From positions 1 through 15,007 of the forward strand of contig CAYTPE010000025.1 of NCBI GenBank assembly GCA_964439885.1: a stretch of DNA of 15,007 nucleotides. The letters are read 5' to 3'. Of this stretch, positions 4,903-11,466 are shown piece after piece. The notes under the pieces are model-generated. The model was not told the DNA's origin. It did no database searches and saw nothing but the letters and a program-made list of their open reading frames with translations. The position numbers and the translations under genes were made by a program. The stretch comes from CAYTPE01 sp964439885 (GTDB taxonomy: Bacteria > Patescibacteriota > Patescibacteriia > Magasanikbacterales > GWA2-37-8). Numbering within the stretch: position 1 is the first letter of the stretch; each line of letters begins with the position of its first letter.

Positions 4903-6652
4903 GCCCGAAGGCAAACAAGCTAAACCCAAACTCACGGTAGCCATAAAGCGGCTACTCCCGCTTTTGGCAGACGAAAAGCGATCGGTGATTATTGGTTTTA
5001 GCGCGATTGTGGCCACGTCGTTTCTCGCGCTCATCACGCCGCTTATCATAGGGCACGTGGTGGACCATTATATTCGCGTGGGTAACTTCGGCGGCATACT
5101 CAAATTCGCGGCCTTACTCCTCCTCATATATATAGTATGGATGGGCACGAGCTATGTGCAGACCAAAACCATGGGCACGGTGGGTCGCCGGCTCCTCTTT
5201 AAGCTACGCAATAGTTTGTTTAATAAATTGCAGTCGTTGCCGCTCGCGTTTTTCAATGCGAATAAATCGGGCGACCTGATTTCACGTATTAATAACGATA
5301 CCGACCAGCTGAACATGTTTTTTGCTCAAGCGCTGATTCAGCTCCTCGGTAACCTCTTTCTCATCGTGGGTGCGGCGATATTTCTACTCGCACTGAATCT
5401 CAAACTCGGATTGGTCACACTCGTGCCCGCAATACTCGTCTTTATTATCACGCGTCTTATTTCTGGTTGGGTAAAAGCGCGTAACCTGAAAAATCTGCAA
5501 GCGCTCGGCGGCCTATCCGCCCAGATACAAGAGAGCATTGCGAACTTCAAAGTGATTATCGCGTTTAATCGTTTTGATTATTTCAAGAGTAGCTTTGCCG
5601 AGGCGAATGAAAAAAATTACCGCGCGGCAGTGAATGCGGGGCTTGCCAATAATATTTTCCAGCCGCTGTATGGATTTGCCATGAACCTGGGGCAGCTCTT
5701 GGTGCTTTTCTACGCTATCTATTTGGTATCGCAGGGCGAGATTACGGTGGGGCTGATCGTGAGCTTTCTATTATATGTAAACAATTTCTACATGCCACTG
5801 CGCCAGATGGCGGCGTTTTGGTCGTCGCTGCAGCAGGCGCTGGCGGGCCTCGACCGTATTAACCAGGTGCTGACACTTGAATCCGACCTGGTTGTCATCC
5901 CCGAGCGAGATTCCCGCTTTGGCGGGAATGACAATGTTGTTTTGGAAATGAAAAATGTACACTTCCGCTATGATGATGGTAAAGAAGTGCTGGGCGGAGT
6001 ATCGTTGAGTCTTGAAAAGGGTAAAACGTACGCACTCGTAGGCCCGACAGGTGGTGGTAAGACGACTACAGCATCGCTGATGGCGCGACTCTACGACCCC
6101 ACCGAAGGCGCCATACTTCTCGCCGGTAAAGATATTCGTAGCTATTCGCCAAATGATCGTGCGGAGAAAATTGGTTTTATTTTGCAGGAGCCATTACTTT
6201 TTTCTGGCACGGTGCGAGATAATATCGTGTACGGCAATGCGAGCTATCACACGTTCACGAATGATCAACTCCGCGCCGAGCTCGAGCGACTCGGGCTTTC
6301 GAATTTGCTCGCGCGATTTGATGGGGGATTGGATAGTAAAATTACGCCAAGTGGGGACGGCTTGAGCCTTGGCCAGAAGCAGCTCATAGCCTTTATGCGC
6401 GCGATGCTCCGACATCCGGAATTACTCATACTTGATGAAGCGACCGCGAATATTGATACGGTGACGGAACAAATGCTCGAAGAAATTCTCGCTAAACTTC
6501 CCAAGACTACTACCAAAGTGATTATTGCGCATCGCCTGAATACGATTCGCGCCGCCGACGCTATCTTCTTTGTTGGCGGCGGTAAAGTGACTGAGGCTGG
6601 CTCTATGGAGCATGCGGTGGAGATGCTGCTGCATACACGGCGGGAGAGCTAA
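4877..6652 (+). CDS. ABC exporter, catalytic-site subunit (TM288-like)
   Basis: A second half-transporter, 591 aa, starting at ATG 4877 and overlapping the previous gene by 26 nt; an in-frame ATG at 4883 is an alternative start. The membrane domain covers about residues 35-325 and the nucleotide-binding domain about 355-585. It has a canonical Walker A (GPTGGGKT, 389-396), Walker B LLILDE (Asp520, Glu521) and the H-loop IIAHRLNTI (His552). Its signature is LSLGQ (496-500) rather than LSGGQ. The intact ATP site is therefore formed by this Walker A/B with the partner's LSGGQ, and the degenerate site by the reverse pairing, as in TM287/288 and BmrCD. The linker at residues 339-354 (VVIPERDSRFGGNDNV) is encoded by a palindromic repeat, described separately. 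It is predicted to work in the cytoplasmic membrane with the preceding gene product. Confidence 0.92.
   Translation: MNMKYSLGKPEGKQAKPKLTVAIKRLLPLLADEKRSVIIGFSAIVATSFLALITPLIIGHVVDHYIRVGNFGGILKFAALLLLIYIVWMGTSYVQTKTMGTVGRRLLFKLRNSLFNKLQSLPLAFFNANKSGDLISRINNDTDQLNMFFAQALIQLLGNLFLIVGAAIFLLALNLKLGLVTLVPAILVFIITRLISGWVKARNLKNLQALGGLSAQIQESIANFKVIIAFNRFDYFKSSFAEANEKNYRAAVNAGLANNIFQPLYGFAMNLGQLLVLFYAIYLVSQGEITVGLIVSFLLYVNNFYMPLRQMAAFWSSLQQALAGLDRINQVLTLESDLVVIPERDSRFGGNDNVVLEMKNVHFRYDDGKEVLGGVSLSLEKGKTYALVGPTGGGKTTTASLMARLYDPTEGAILLAGKDIRSYSPNDRAEKIGFILQEPLLFSGTVRDNIVYGNASYHTFTNDQLRAELERLGLSNLLARFDGGLDSKITPSGDGLSLGQKQLIAFMRAMLRHPELLILDEATANIDTVTEQMLEEILAKLPKTTTKVIIAHRLNTIRAADAIFFVGGGKVTEAGSMEHAVEMLLHTRRES
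5892..5934. repeat. dRS3-like palindromic repeat inside an ABC gene
   Basis: The core at 5910-5929 fits ATTCCC-N8-GGGAAT, the form of the neisserial dRS3 repeat. Outer arms TTGTCAT (5892-5898) and ATGACAA (5928-5934) flank it. Read on the minus strand it gives VIPAKAGI, a peptide familiar as the translation of dispersed bacterial palindromes. Here it lies in frame within the exporter gene and adds about 15 residues between the membrane and ATPase domains. Confidence 0.75.
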
Positions 6653-6655
6653 CTC

Positions 6656-6699
6656 GCGACGAAACCACCCCCTTCCCACTCCTTCGTAAGGAGGGGAGG
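6656..6699 (+). repeat. CTCCTTCGTAAGGAG palindromic repeat, plus copy
   Basis: It begins GCGACGAAACCACCCCC and continues to a hairpin CTCCTT-CGT-AAGGAG (6679-6693). It starts just after the exporter stop codon. The same start (GCGAC-AAAACCACCCCC) and hairpin recur at 7194-7233. A 12-nt palindrome GGCCAATTGGCC (6698-6709) adjoins it. Confidence 0.8.
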
Positions 6700-6724
6700 C
6701 CAATTGGCCGTGCGGGGTCGCTTT

Positions 6725-6765
6725 GATTCCCCCTCCTTACGAAGGAGGGGATAAAGGGGTGGTTT
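6725..6765 (-). repeat. CTCCTTCGTAAGGAG palindromic repeat, minus copy
   Basis: Arms CCCCTCCTT (6730-6738) and AAGGAGGGG (6742-6750), followed by ATAAAGGGGTGGTTT. This is the reverse complement of the plus copies. The tail segment GATAAAGGGGTGGTT occurs again at 6793-6807, just before the DUF559 gene. Confidence 0.8.
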
Positions 6766-6792
6766 ACACTTTTCGCCCACTTACCAGGATGT

Positions 6793-6807
6793 GATAAAGG
6801 GGTGGTT
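6793..6807 (-). repeat. Partial copy of the same repeat
   Basis: GATAAAGGGGTGGTT matches the end of the minus copy at 6750-6764 but lacks the hairpin. It is the nearest left-hand repeat to the DUF559 gene and is inverted relative to the copies on its right. Confidence 0.65.
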
Positions 6808-6833
6808 GAGTGGCACACAACATCCAAGGAGGT

Positions 6834-7226
6834 ATGACCGAAATTTTCAACAAAAAACAATTTACATCACTCAGAAAAACTCTGCGCGCTGAAATGACAA
6901 AAGGCGAACGAGTATTGTGGTCTCGAATAAAAAATAGCCAGCTCAACGGATGGAAATTTCGACGTCAATGCGGTATCGGTCGATTCGTAGTAGATTTCTA
7001 TTGTCCGCAATTGAAATTGGTCGTAGAAATAGACGGGTCAACTCATAATGAAGGAGAAGTTTTTGAAAAAGATCGGGCGCGGCAAAAATTTTTGGAAAGT
7101 CTTGGTTTGACGGTGAAGAGGTATAATGGAGAGCGAGTCTTCTATGAGCTTGATGAGGTGCTTGATGATCTGTATCGGACGTGTGAGAGTTTGGCGACAA
7201 AACCACCCCCAACCCCTCCTTCGTAA
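6834..7226 (+). CDS. DUF559 (Vsr-like PD-(D/E)XK) endonuclease-like protein
   Basis: A small protein of 130 aa from ATG 6834. The alternative GTG at 6810 adds eight residues; AAGGAGGT directly abuts the ATG, which is unusually close. After a basic N-terminal region it shows the family signature: TKGERVLWSRIKN, then KFRRQCGIGRFVVDFYCPQLKLVVEIDG. The Asp of VVDFYC and the Glu-x-Asp of VEIDG fit the catalytic core of the restriction-endonuclease/Vsr fold, and a KRYNGERVF strand follows. The family is widespread, and its substrate and role are not established. The C-terminal residues TKPPPTPPS and the stop codon are encoded by the palindromic repeat at 7194-7233. The gene therefore either gained its end from the repeat or evolved with it. 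Confidence 0.88.
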   Translation: MTEIFNKKQFTSLRKTLRAEMTKGERVLWSRIKNSQLNGWKFRRQCGIGRFVVDFYCPQLKLVVEIDGSTHNEGEVFEKDRARQKFLESLGLTVKRYNGERVFYELDEVLDDLYRTCESLATKPPPTPPS

Positions 7227-7233
7227 GGAGGGA
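7194..7233 (+). repeat. CTCCTTCGTAAGGAG palindromic repeat, plus copy
   Basis: GCGACAAAACCACCCCCAAC followed by the hairpin CCTCCTT-CGT-AAGGAGG. It overlaps the 3' end of the DUF559 gene and supplies its stop codon, the TAA inside CGTAAGG. Confidence 0.85.
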
Positions 7234-7246
7234 AGGCCAGCGAACC

Positions 7247-7280
7247 GACCACCCCCCGCCCCTCCTTCGTAAGGAGGGGA
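7247..7280 (+). repeat. CTCCTTCGTAAGGAG palindromic repeat, plus copy
   Basis: GACCACCCCCCGCCCCTCC followed by TTCGTAAGGAGGGGA, in the same orientation as 7194-7233 and about 14 nt after it. The remaining DNA up to the SDR gene (7281-7422) shows only a weak hairpin TTCGTT/AACGAA near 7303-7325 and a TATAAA box at 7399-7404. That box lies 19 nt before the SDR start codon and has no good -35. Confidence 0.8.
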
Positions 7281-7422
7281 GAGCCGTGTATTACACTATT
7301 CGTTCATTGAGGAGTAACGAACAACAGATCGTCTTCTGTACTTTTTTGCACTATCGGAAGTAGTAGGGTAAGAGATGTATTCGCTTCGCCGTCCAGTATA
7401 TAAATATGTAATTTACTTTTCT

Positions 7423-8127
7423 ATGGAAATCAAAAATAAAATCGTCATCGTCACTGGCGCGTCGCAGGGTATCGGCGAAGCACTCGCTCGCGCGCTCACG
7501 CGCTCTGGCGCCACGGTCGTTCTGGCCGCGCGTTCGGTAAGCAAACTTGAAGCGCTGACCACAGAGCTCGGCAGCGCGCTGGTAGTGCCTACCGACATGC
7601 GTGTGCCGGAGGATATACAAAAACTTGTTGACACCACCGTAGAGAAATATGATCGCGTCGACCTGCTCATCAACAACGCCGGCCAAGGAATGTATGGTCC
7701 GGTAGAATCAATCAATGTCACTGATTACAAAGCGATAATGGATCTCAATGTGTACGCGCCGCTCATGGCCATGCAGCGGGTAATACCGATAATGCGTCGG
7801 CAGGGTGGAGGAATGATCCTCAATATTAGTTCGCGTGTCTCCAAAAATTATTATCCCCACCTCGCCGCGTACGCGTCCACCAAGTACGCGCTCAACGCCC
7901 TCTCACTCACGGCGCGCGCCGAGCTTGCTCCGGATAAAATTGTCGTCAGTGTATTCCACCCCAAAATGACCGCTACCAATTTTGGCGTGAACGCAATTGG
8001 TGAACGGCCCGCCTGGGCGACGAACCCGCCGCCCGATATGCCGCGTCCCGAGGTAGATACACCCGAACAGGTAGCCGAAAAAGTACTCGAACAGATACGA
8101 TCCGAAGAAGCCGAAGTCATGATGTAA
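7423..8127 (+). CDS. Short-chain dehydrogenase/reductase (SDR)
   Basis: A classical SDR of 234 aa, a usual length, with a Rossmann fold. Motifs seen: TGASQGIG cofactor loop near the N-terminus, NNAGQG, catalytic Ser137 (NISSR), and Tyr150-x3-Lys154 (YASTK). It is a predicted NAD(P)-dependent oxidoreductase of the cytoplasm; the substrate cannot be told from sequence. ATG 7423 (MEIKNKIVIVTG) gives the standard SDR N-terminus. An in-frame ATG at 7375 would add 16 atypical residues and would place the candidate TATAAA -10 box inside the gene. There is no clear Shine-Dalgarno sequence; a start point at about 7411 would leave about 12 nt of leader. The gene stands alone, isolated by repeats upstream and a strong terminator downstream. 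Confidence 0.92.
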   Translation: MEIKNKIVIVTGASQGIGEALARALTRSGATVVLAARSVSKLEALTTELGSALVVPTDMRVPEDIQKLVDTTVEKYDRVDLLINNAGQGMYGPVESINVTDYKAIMDLNVYAPLMAMQRVIPIMRRQGGGMILNISSRVSKNYYPHLAAYASTKYALNALSLTARAELAPDKIVVSVFHPKMTATNFGVNAIGERPAWATNPPPDMPRPEVDTPEQVAEKVLEQIRSEEAEVMM

Positions 8128-8128
8128 T

Positions 8129-8160
8129 ACAAAAACGAGCGGTCCCGCGCTCGTTTTTGT
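8129..8160. terminator. Bidirectional intrinsic terminator
   Basis: Perfect arms ACAAAAACGAGCG (8129-8141) and CGCTCGTTTTTGT (8148-8160), loop GTCCCG. There is a T run on each strand in the appropriate direction. It serves the SDR gene on the plus strand and the convergent KGG gene on the minus strand. Confidence 0.9.
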
Positions 8161-8164
8161 ATAC

Positions 8165-8326
8165 TTATCGTCCGCCGTGGCTGCGCCGTCCGCCTTTGCG
8201 ACCGGCCGCTCGGGCTTTTTCTCGGTCATTGGCAAAGTTGCCACCACTCATACTGCCGCCTTTGCTGGCAATTTCCCGCTGCGTGCTACGGTCCATGCTG
8301 GCAAACCCACGATTGGAGGTGTCCAT
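8165..8326 (-). CDS. KGG-repeat (con-10/YciG/GsiB-like) stress protein
   Basis: A very hydrophilic, Gly/Arg/Lys-rich protein of 53 aa. The first repeat reads GFASMDRSTQREIASKGG and a second, shorter one ends in GRKGG. This GFASMD...QREIA-KGG signature defines the KGG stress-protein motif found in YciG, GsiB and fungal con-10. Members are induced by general stress, starvation or desiccation; their molecular role is unclear. The start at 8326 (MDTSNRGFASMD) begins at the repeat. A longer frame reaching 8419 would translate an 11-bp perfect hairpin and is judged noncoding leader. Convergent with the SDR gene and sharing its terminator. Confidence 0.82.
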   Translation of the reverse strand: MDTSNRGFASMDRSTQREIASKGGSMSGGNFANDREKARAAGRKGGRRSHGGR

Positions 8327-8349
8327 ACGGTTTATGTTTAAGAATAAAG

Positions 8350-8375
8350 CACGGTAGTTGTGATCAACTACCGTG
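8350..8375 (-). promoter_or_regulatory. 11-bp perfect hairpin in the KGG gene leader
   Basis: Arms CACGGTAGTTG (8350-8360) and CAACTACCGTG (8365-8375) with a 4-nt loop, 24 nt upstream of the minus-strand ATG. A TATACT box lies just beyond it (minus strand, about 8382-8377), so the hairpin would be at or directly after the transcription start. It could be an operator for a dimeric repressor or a 5' stabilising or attenuating stem-loop. No convincing -35 was found. Confidence 0.4.
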
Positions 8376-8551
8376 TAGTATATACGACGCATCGATACAC
8401 CGCGTGTTACCAAGGCCACACAAAAAAGCAGTAAGAATGGGCCAGAGCGATCGTCATATACTACAACGCAACCGCATGCGTGCCCGGCAATTCCCTCTTT
8501 TTCACCACTCGGTCGGTTGCCTGGGCCAAGTTTATACTAACGTATACGCAT

Positions 8552-8671
8552 ATGGACAACCAGCGTGCACCACAGCGCCCGATGCCAAACGACAATCGTC
8601 GCCCGGGTGAGCAGTCCACCGAACAGGAAAAACGTTCGGATGAAGCGGACACACAAACACAAGATCAGTAA
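8552..8671 (+). CDS. Small hydrophilic peptide, 39 aa, unknown function
   Basis: The frame from ATG 8552 encodes 39 residues rich in Gln, Asp, Glu, Arg, Asn and Pro (MDNQRAPQRPMPNDN...). It has no hydrophobic core, so it is predicted disordered. A TATACT box sits at 8533-8538, 14 nt before the ATG, and a strong intrinsic terminator follows the stop after a few bases. This supports an independently transcribed gene, although no good -35 or Shine-Dalgarno sequence is visible. Not recognised. The longer frame from 8480 lacks a promoter-compatible start. Position next to the KGG gene suggests, weakly, a stress-related role. Confidence 0.45.
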   Translation: MDNQRAPQRPMPNDNRRPGEQSTEQEKRSDEADTQTQDQ

Positions 8672-8676
8672 CTCAA

Positions 8677-8706
8677 AAAAACCGGCGTTGCAGAGCGCCG
8701 GTTTTT
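8677..8706 (+). terminator. Intrinsic terminator after the small peptide gene
   Basis: Arms AACCGGCG (8680-8687) and CGCCGGTT (8696-8703), extended by A/T pairs on both sides, end in TTTTT (8702-8706). The A run on the other side could let it work in both directions. Confidence 0.88.
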
Positions 8707-8762
8707 AGTTTACAATACACCGTACTTTATTCTTATACGTCACTATTTGTGTGACACATCGT

Positions 8763-10715
8763 ATGGCCGACCAACCACTGAACAGTGCCCATCGTAACCC
8801 CACCATCCACCCCGGTGACGATTTTTACGAATATGCCGTGGGCGGCTGGTGCGCGCGCACACCATTGCCACCTGAGTACAGTCGATGGGGAAGCTTTGAA
8901 GAATTACAGGAAAAAAATTTAGAACAGATCAGAACTATTTTGGAGCATCCAGAATTTTTTGCTGGAACTGAGCTTGCACCACTCGCTACCAAAGTATCAG
9001 CGCTGTATCGGCTCGGCATGGATGAAGAGAGGATCGCTCAGGAAGGCCTGGCGCCGCTACGCGCGGAGCTCGACCGCATCGAGAAGCTCACGACGCTTAC
9101 CGATGTAGTGGTAGCGGTGGCGCGCATGCATCGCTCCATGGCGAGTCCACTTTTCGGGTTTACTGCCACACCGGACGCCAAAAATAGCTCGTGGATGATC
9201 GCCGGCCTCTACCAGGGAGGGCTCGGACTACCAGATCGCGATTACTATCTTGAATCCGACGAACGGTTCAAAACAATCGCGAGCGAATATCGCAGCCACA
9301 TCATTCGTATGCATTCCCTTCTCGGAATACACCGTGAAGCGGATGCGGACACCATCATCGCGCTTGAGAAAAAATTAGCCACTGTCTCCACCAGCCGCGA
9401 AGAACTGCGTGATCCACACAAAAATTATCACAAACTCACTTTTGCCGAGCTTACCGAACTTGCTCCACAGTTCGATTGGTCGCTCTTTTTTTCTGAGCTC
9501 GGCATTGCTGAGCCGGAGAGTCTGGATGTTGGTCAGCTCGAATTTTTCAAAGGCCTCGGCGAGATCGTGGCGGGGACTGCGGTGGCAGAATGGAAGTTGT
9601 ATCTGCGCTGGCATCTTATCAAACAACTTGGCCGATACTTGAGTGCCGAGATTGAAACAGAAATTTTTCACTTTGAAGGTCGGGTGCTTAGTGGGCAAAA
9701 AGAAATGAAACCGCGTTGGAAGCGGGTGATTCGCCAGCTTGGTGGCATGATGGATATGGCGATTGGGCAGCTCTTTGTGTACAAACATTTTTCGCCCGAA
9801 GCCAAACAGCGTGCCGACGAATTGGTACGCCATTTGGTAGCAACATTTGACGAGCGAATCGATCTGCTCAATTGGATGAGCGCTCCCACCAAAGAGGCCG
9901 CCCACACCAAATTGCGCGCCATCCGAGCGAAGATAGGCTACCCCACCATGTGGCGTGACTACACGGCGCTTACGGTTGACGCAAGCCGATCGTACGTGGA
10001 AAATGCCATGGCAGCATTCGCGTTTCATACCGACTATGAACTGCGTAAAATTAATAAACCGGTAGACAAAGAAGAATGGTTTGTGTCACCGCATGTTATT
10101 AACGCGTTTTATGACCCACTTAAAAATGAAATTGTTTTTCCGGCTGGAATTCTACAGCCGCCGTTTTTCTATGCGAACGCCGATGACGCGGTGAATTATG
10201 GGGGTATTGGTGGTATTATTGGGCATGAGCTCACGCATGGATTCGATGATGAAGGTCGTAAGTTCGACGCGGAGGGAAATATGCGTGAGTGGTGGACGCC
10301 CGAGGACGAGGAAAAATTTAAAACGCGCGCCGAAGTACTGGTGGAGCAGTTTAACGCGTATACGCCGATTGACGCTCTCCACGTGAACGGTCGGTTGACA
10401 CTCGGCGAAAATATTGCCGACCTTGGTGGCATCACGATCGCGTATGAGTCGCTCATGAAAATCGTCACCAATCCCGCCGAGCGTATCGACGGTCTCACCC
10501 CCGCTGAACGTTTCTTTTTGTCGTGGACCGAAGGCTGGCGGCATGTGATTGCTCCTGAACTTGCCAAACTGTATCTTACTATTGACCCACACGCGCCGGG
10601 AAAGTATCGCGTGAATGGTCCGTTTAGTAATTTTGAACCATTTTACCAGACGTTCGATGTGAGGAGTACGCACGCTCTCTATCGTCCGCCTGAAAAGCGT
10701 GCCGCTATTTGGTAG
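8763..10715 (+). CDS. M13-family zinc metallopeptidase (PepO/neprilysin-like)
   Basis: A neprilysin-family endopeptidase of 650 aa, close to bacterial PepO length. It has an N-terminal helical domain (about 1-400) and a C-terminal catalytic domain. The zinc site is HELTH (His488, Glu489, His492) with the third ligand Glu549 in ENIADLGG (Asp553 supports the first His). The conserved NAFYDP and the VNGPFSNFEPFYQTFDV substrate-cleft region are both present. No signal peptide or membrane anchor is seen, so it should act in the cytoplasm on oligopeptides, as PepO does. The start at ATG 8763 is preferred to a GTG four codons upstream. The protein ends AAIW, a shortened form of the usual C-terminus. 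The next gene starts 4 nt after the stop, so they are probably co-transcribed. Confidence 0.95.
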   Translation: MADQPLNSAHRNPTIHPGDDFYEYAVGGWCARTPLPPEYSRWGSFEELQEKNLEQIRTILEHPEFFAGTELAPLATKVSALYRLGMDEERIAQEGLAPLRAELDRIEKLTTLTDVVVAVARMHRSMASPLFGFTATPDAKNSSWMIAGLYQGGLGLPDRDYYLESDERFKTIASEYRSHIIRMHSLLGIHREADADTIIALEKKLATVSTSREELRDPHKNYHKLTFAELTELAPQFDWSLFFSELGIAEPESLDVGQLEFFKGLGEIVAGTAVAEWKLYLRWHLIKQLGRYLSAEIETEIFHFEGRVLSGQKEMKPRWKRVIRQLGGMMDMAIGQLFVYKHFSPEAKQRADELVRHLVATFDERIDLLNWMSAPTKEAAHTKLRAIRAKIGYPTMWRDYTALTVDASRSYVENAMAAFAFHTDYELRKINKPVDKEEWFVSPHVINAFYDPLKNEIVFPAGILQPPFFYANADDAVNYGGIGGIIGHELTHGFDDEGRKFDAEGNMREWWTPEDEEKFKTRAEVLVEQFNAYTPIDALHVNGRLTLGENIADLGGITIAYESLMKIVTNPAERIDGLTPAERFFLSWTEGWRHVIAPELAKLYLTIDPHAPGKYRVNGPFSNFEPFYQTFDVRSTHALYRPPEKRAAIW

Positions 10716-10719
10716 TTGT

Positions 10720-11466
10720 ATGAAAATAGTATACCTGCTCGTGAGCGTCGTCTGTTTGGGGGGTATTATTTTGTATTACAACCGATTGTACGCGCGCATA
10801 TATAATACGATTGGGGACTACGACTTACCCGCGCCCACCCCGACTAGTTATACGCTCACGAATACCAGTTCGCTACGCCATGAGCCGTTTACATATGTGG
10901 CATACGGCGACAGCCTTACTAGTGGCGTGGGTAGCGAGAGTTACGATCATACCTATGTGTACGCTCTAGCCAAACACCTCACCGATCGCTACGCAACAGT
11001 GACAGTGTACAACAAGGGTGTGCCTGGTGCCACGAGCGCGGATGTAGCGGCCGAAACTCGTGTGCCCATGACTCCAGCGAGCGATCTTGCCACTATTCTC
11101 ATCGGGGTAAATGATATGCACAATTTTGTTTCACGTACTACGTTTAAAAATAATGTGATGAGTAGCATTCAGCATCTGCGCGCGTCTAGAGCGAAGCGCA
11201 TTGTGCTCATTGGATTTCCATATTTGGGAGCGCCGTCTCTGGTGGCCGCTCCGTATCGCTGGTGGTTCAACTACCGCACTACCATTTTTAACGCCACGCT
11301 TGAGTCGGTTGCGCGCGAAGCTGGAGTCGAGTATACTAATCTCTACCCCAGCACGTACAGCGCGCTCAACCATGATGGTGCGTGGTACGCCAAAGATCTC
11401 TTTCACCCGTCCGGTACCGAGTATGTTACATGGGGTGATCAACTGTATGCTCATATACCCCTCTAA
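10720..11466 (+). CDS. Membrane-anchored SGNH/GDSL hydrolase
   Basis: A protein of 248 aa. An N-terminal hydrophobic segment (residues 3-21, YLLVSVVCLGGIILYY region) should anchor it with the catalytic domain outside. SGNH blocks: YGDSLTSG (Ser65), a GATS region, GVNDM (block III Asn), and DLFHPSG (Asp226, His229). It is an esterase, or an O-acetyltransferase of the same fold. The start at ATG 10720 is 4 nt after the peptidase stop; an upstream frame start at 10699 would overlap that gene. The following acyltransferase-3 gene overlaps this one by 20 nt. In OatA these two domains are fused: the membrane part moves acetyl groups outward and the SGNH part attaches them to muramic acid. A split OatA-like pair acting on cell-wall or surface glycans is the likely role (inference). 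Confidence 0.85.
   Translation: MKIVYLLVSVVCLGGIILYYNRLYARIYNTIGDYDLPAPTPTSYTLTNTSSLRHEPFTYVAYGDSLTSGVGSESYDHTYVYALAKHLTDRYATVTVYNKGVPGATSADVAAETRVPMTPASDLATILIGVNDMHNFVSRTTFKNNVMSSIQHLRASRAKRIVLIGFPYLGAPSLVAAPYRWWFNYRTTIFNATLESVAREAGVEYTNLYPSTYSALNHDGAWYAKDLFHPSGTEYVTWGDQLYAHIPL

Larger units (their letters stand above)
6725..7233 (+). mobile_element. Possible DUF559 mobile unit bounded by inverted palindromic repeats
   Basis: A single nuclease gene is enclosed by minus-oriented repeat copies on the left (6725-6765 and 6793-6807) and a plus-oriented copy on the right (7194-7233). They form terminal inverted repeats of the type AACCACCCC. Further plus copies lie outside at 6656-6699 and 7247-7280. 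No target-site duplication could be identified. The arrangement could equally be a nuclease gene among unrelated repeats. Confidence 0.3.

Noticed and set aside
7375..7422. Longer SDR start at ATG 7375
   Set aside because: The added 16 residues are not part of the SDR fold and would cover the best -10 box; the family N-terminus begins at 7423.
8327..8419. N-terminal extension of the KGG protein
   Set aside because: The codons translate a perfect hairpin and unrelated sequence before the conserved start of the repeat motif.
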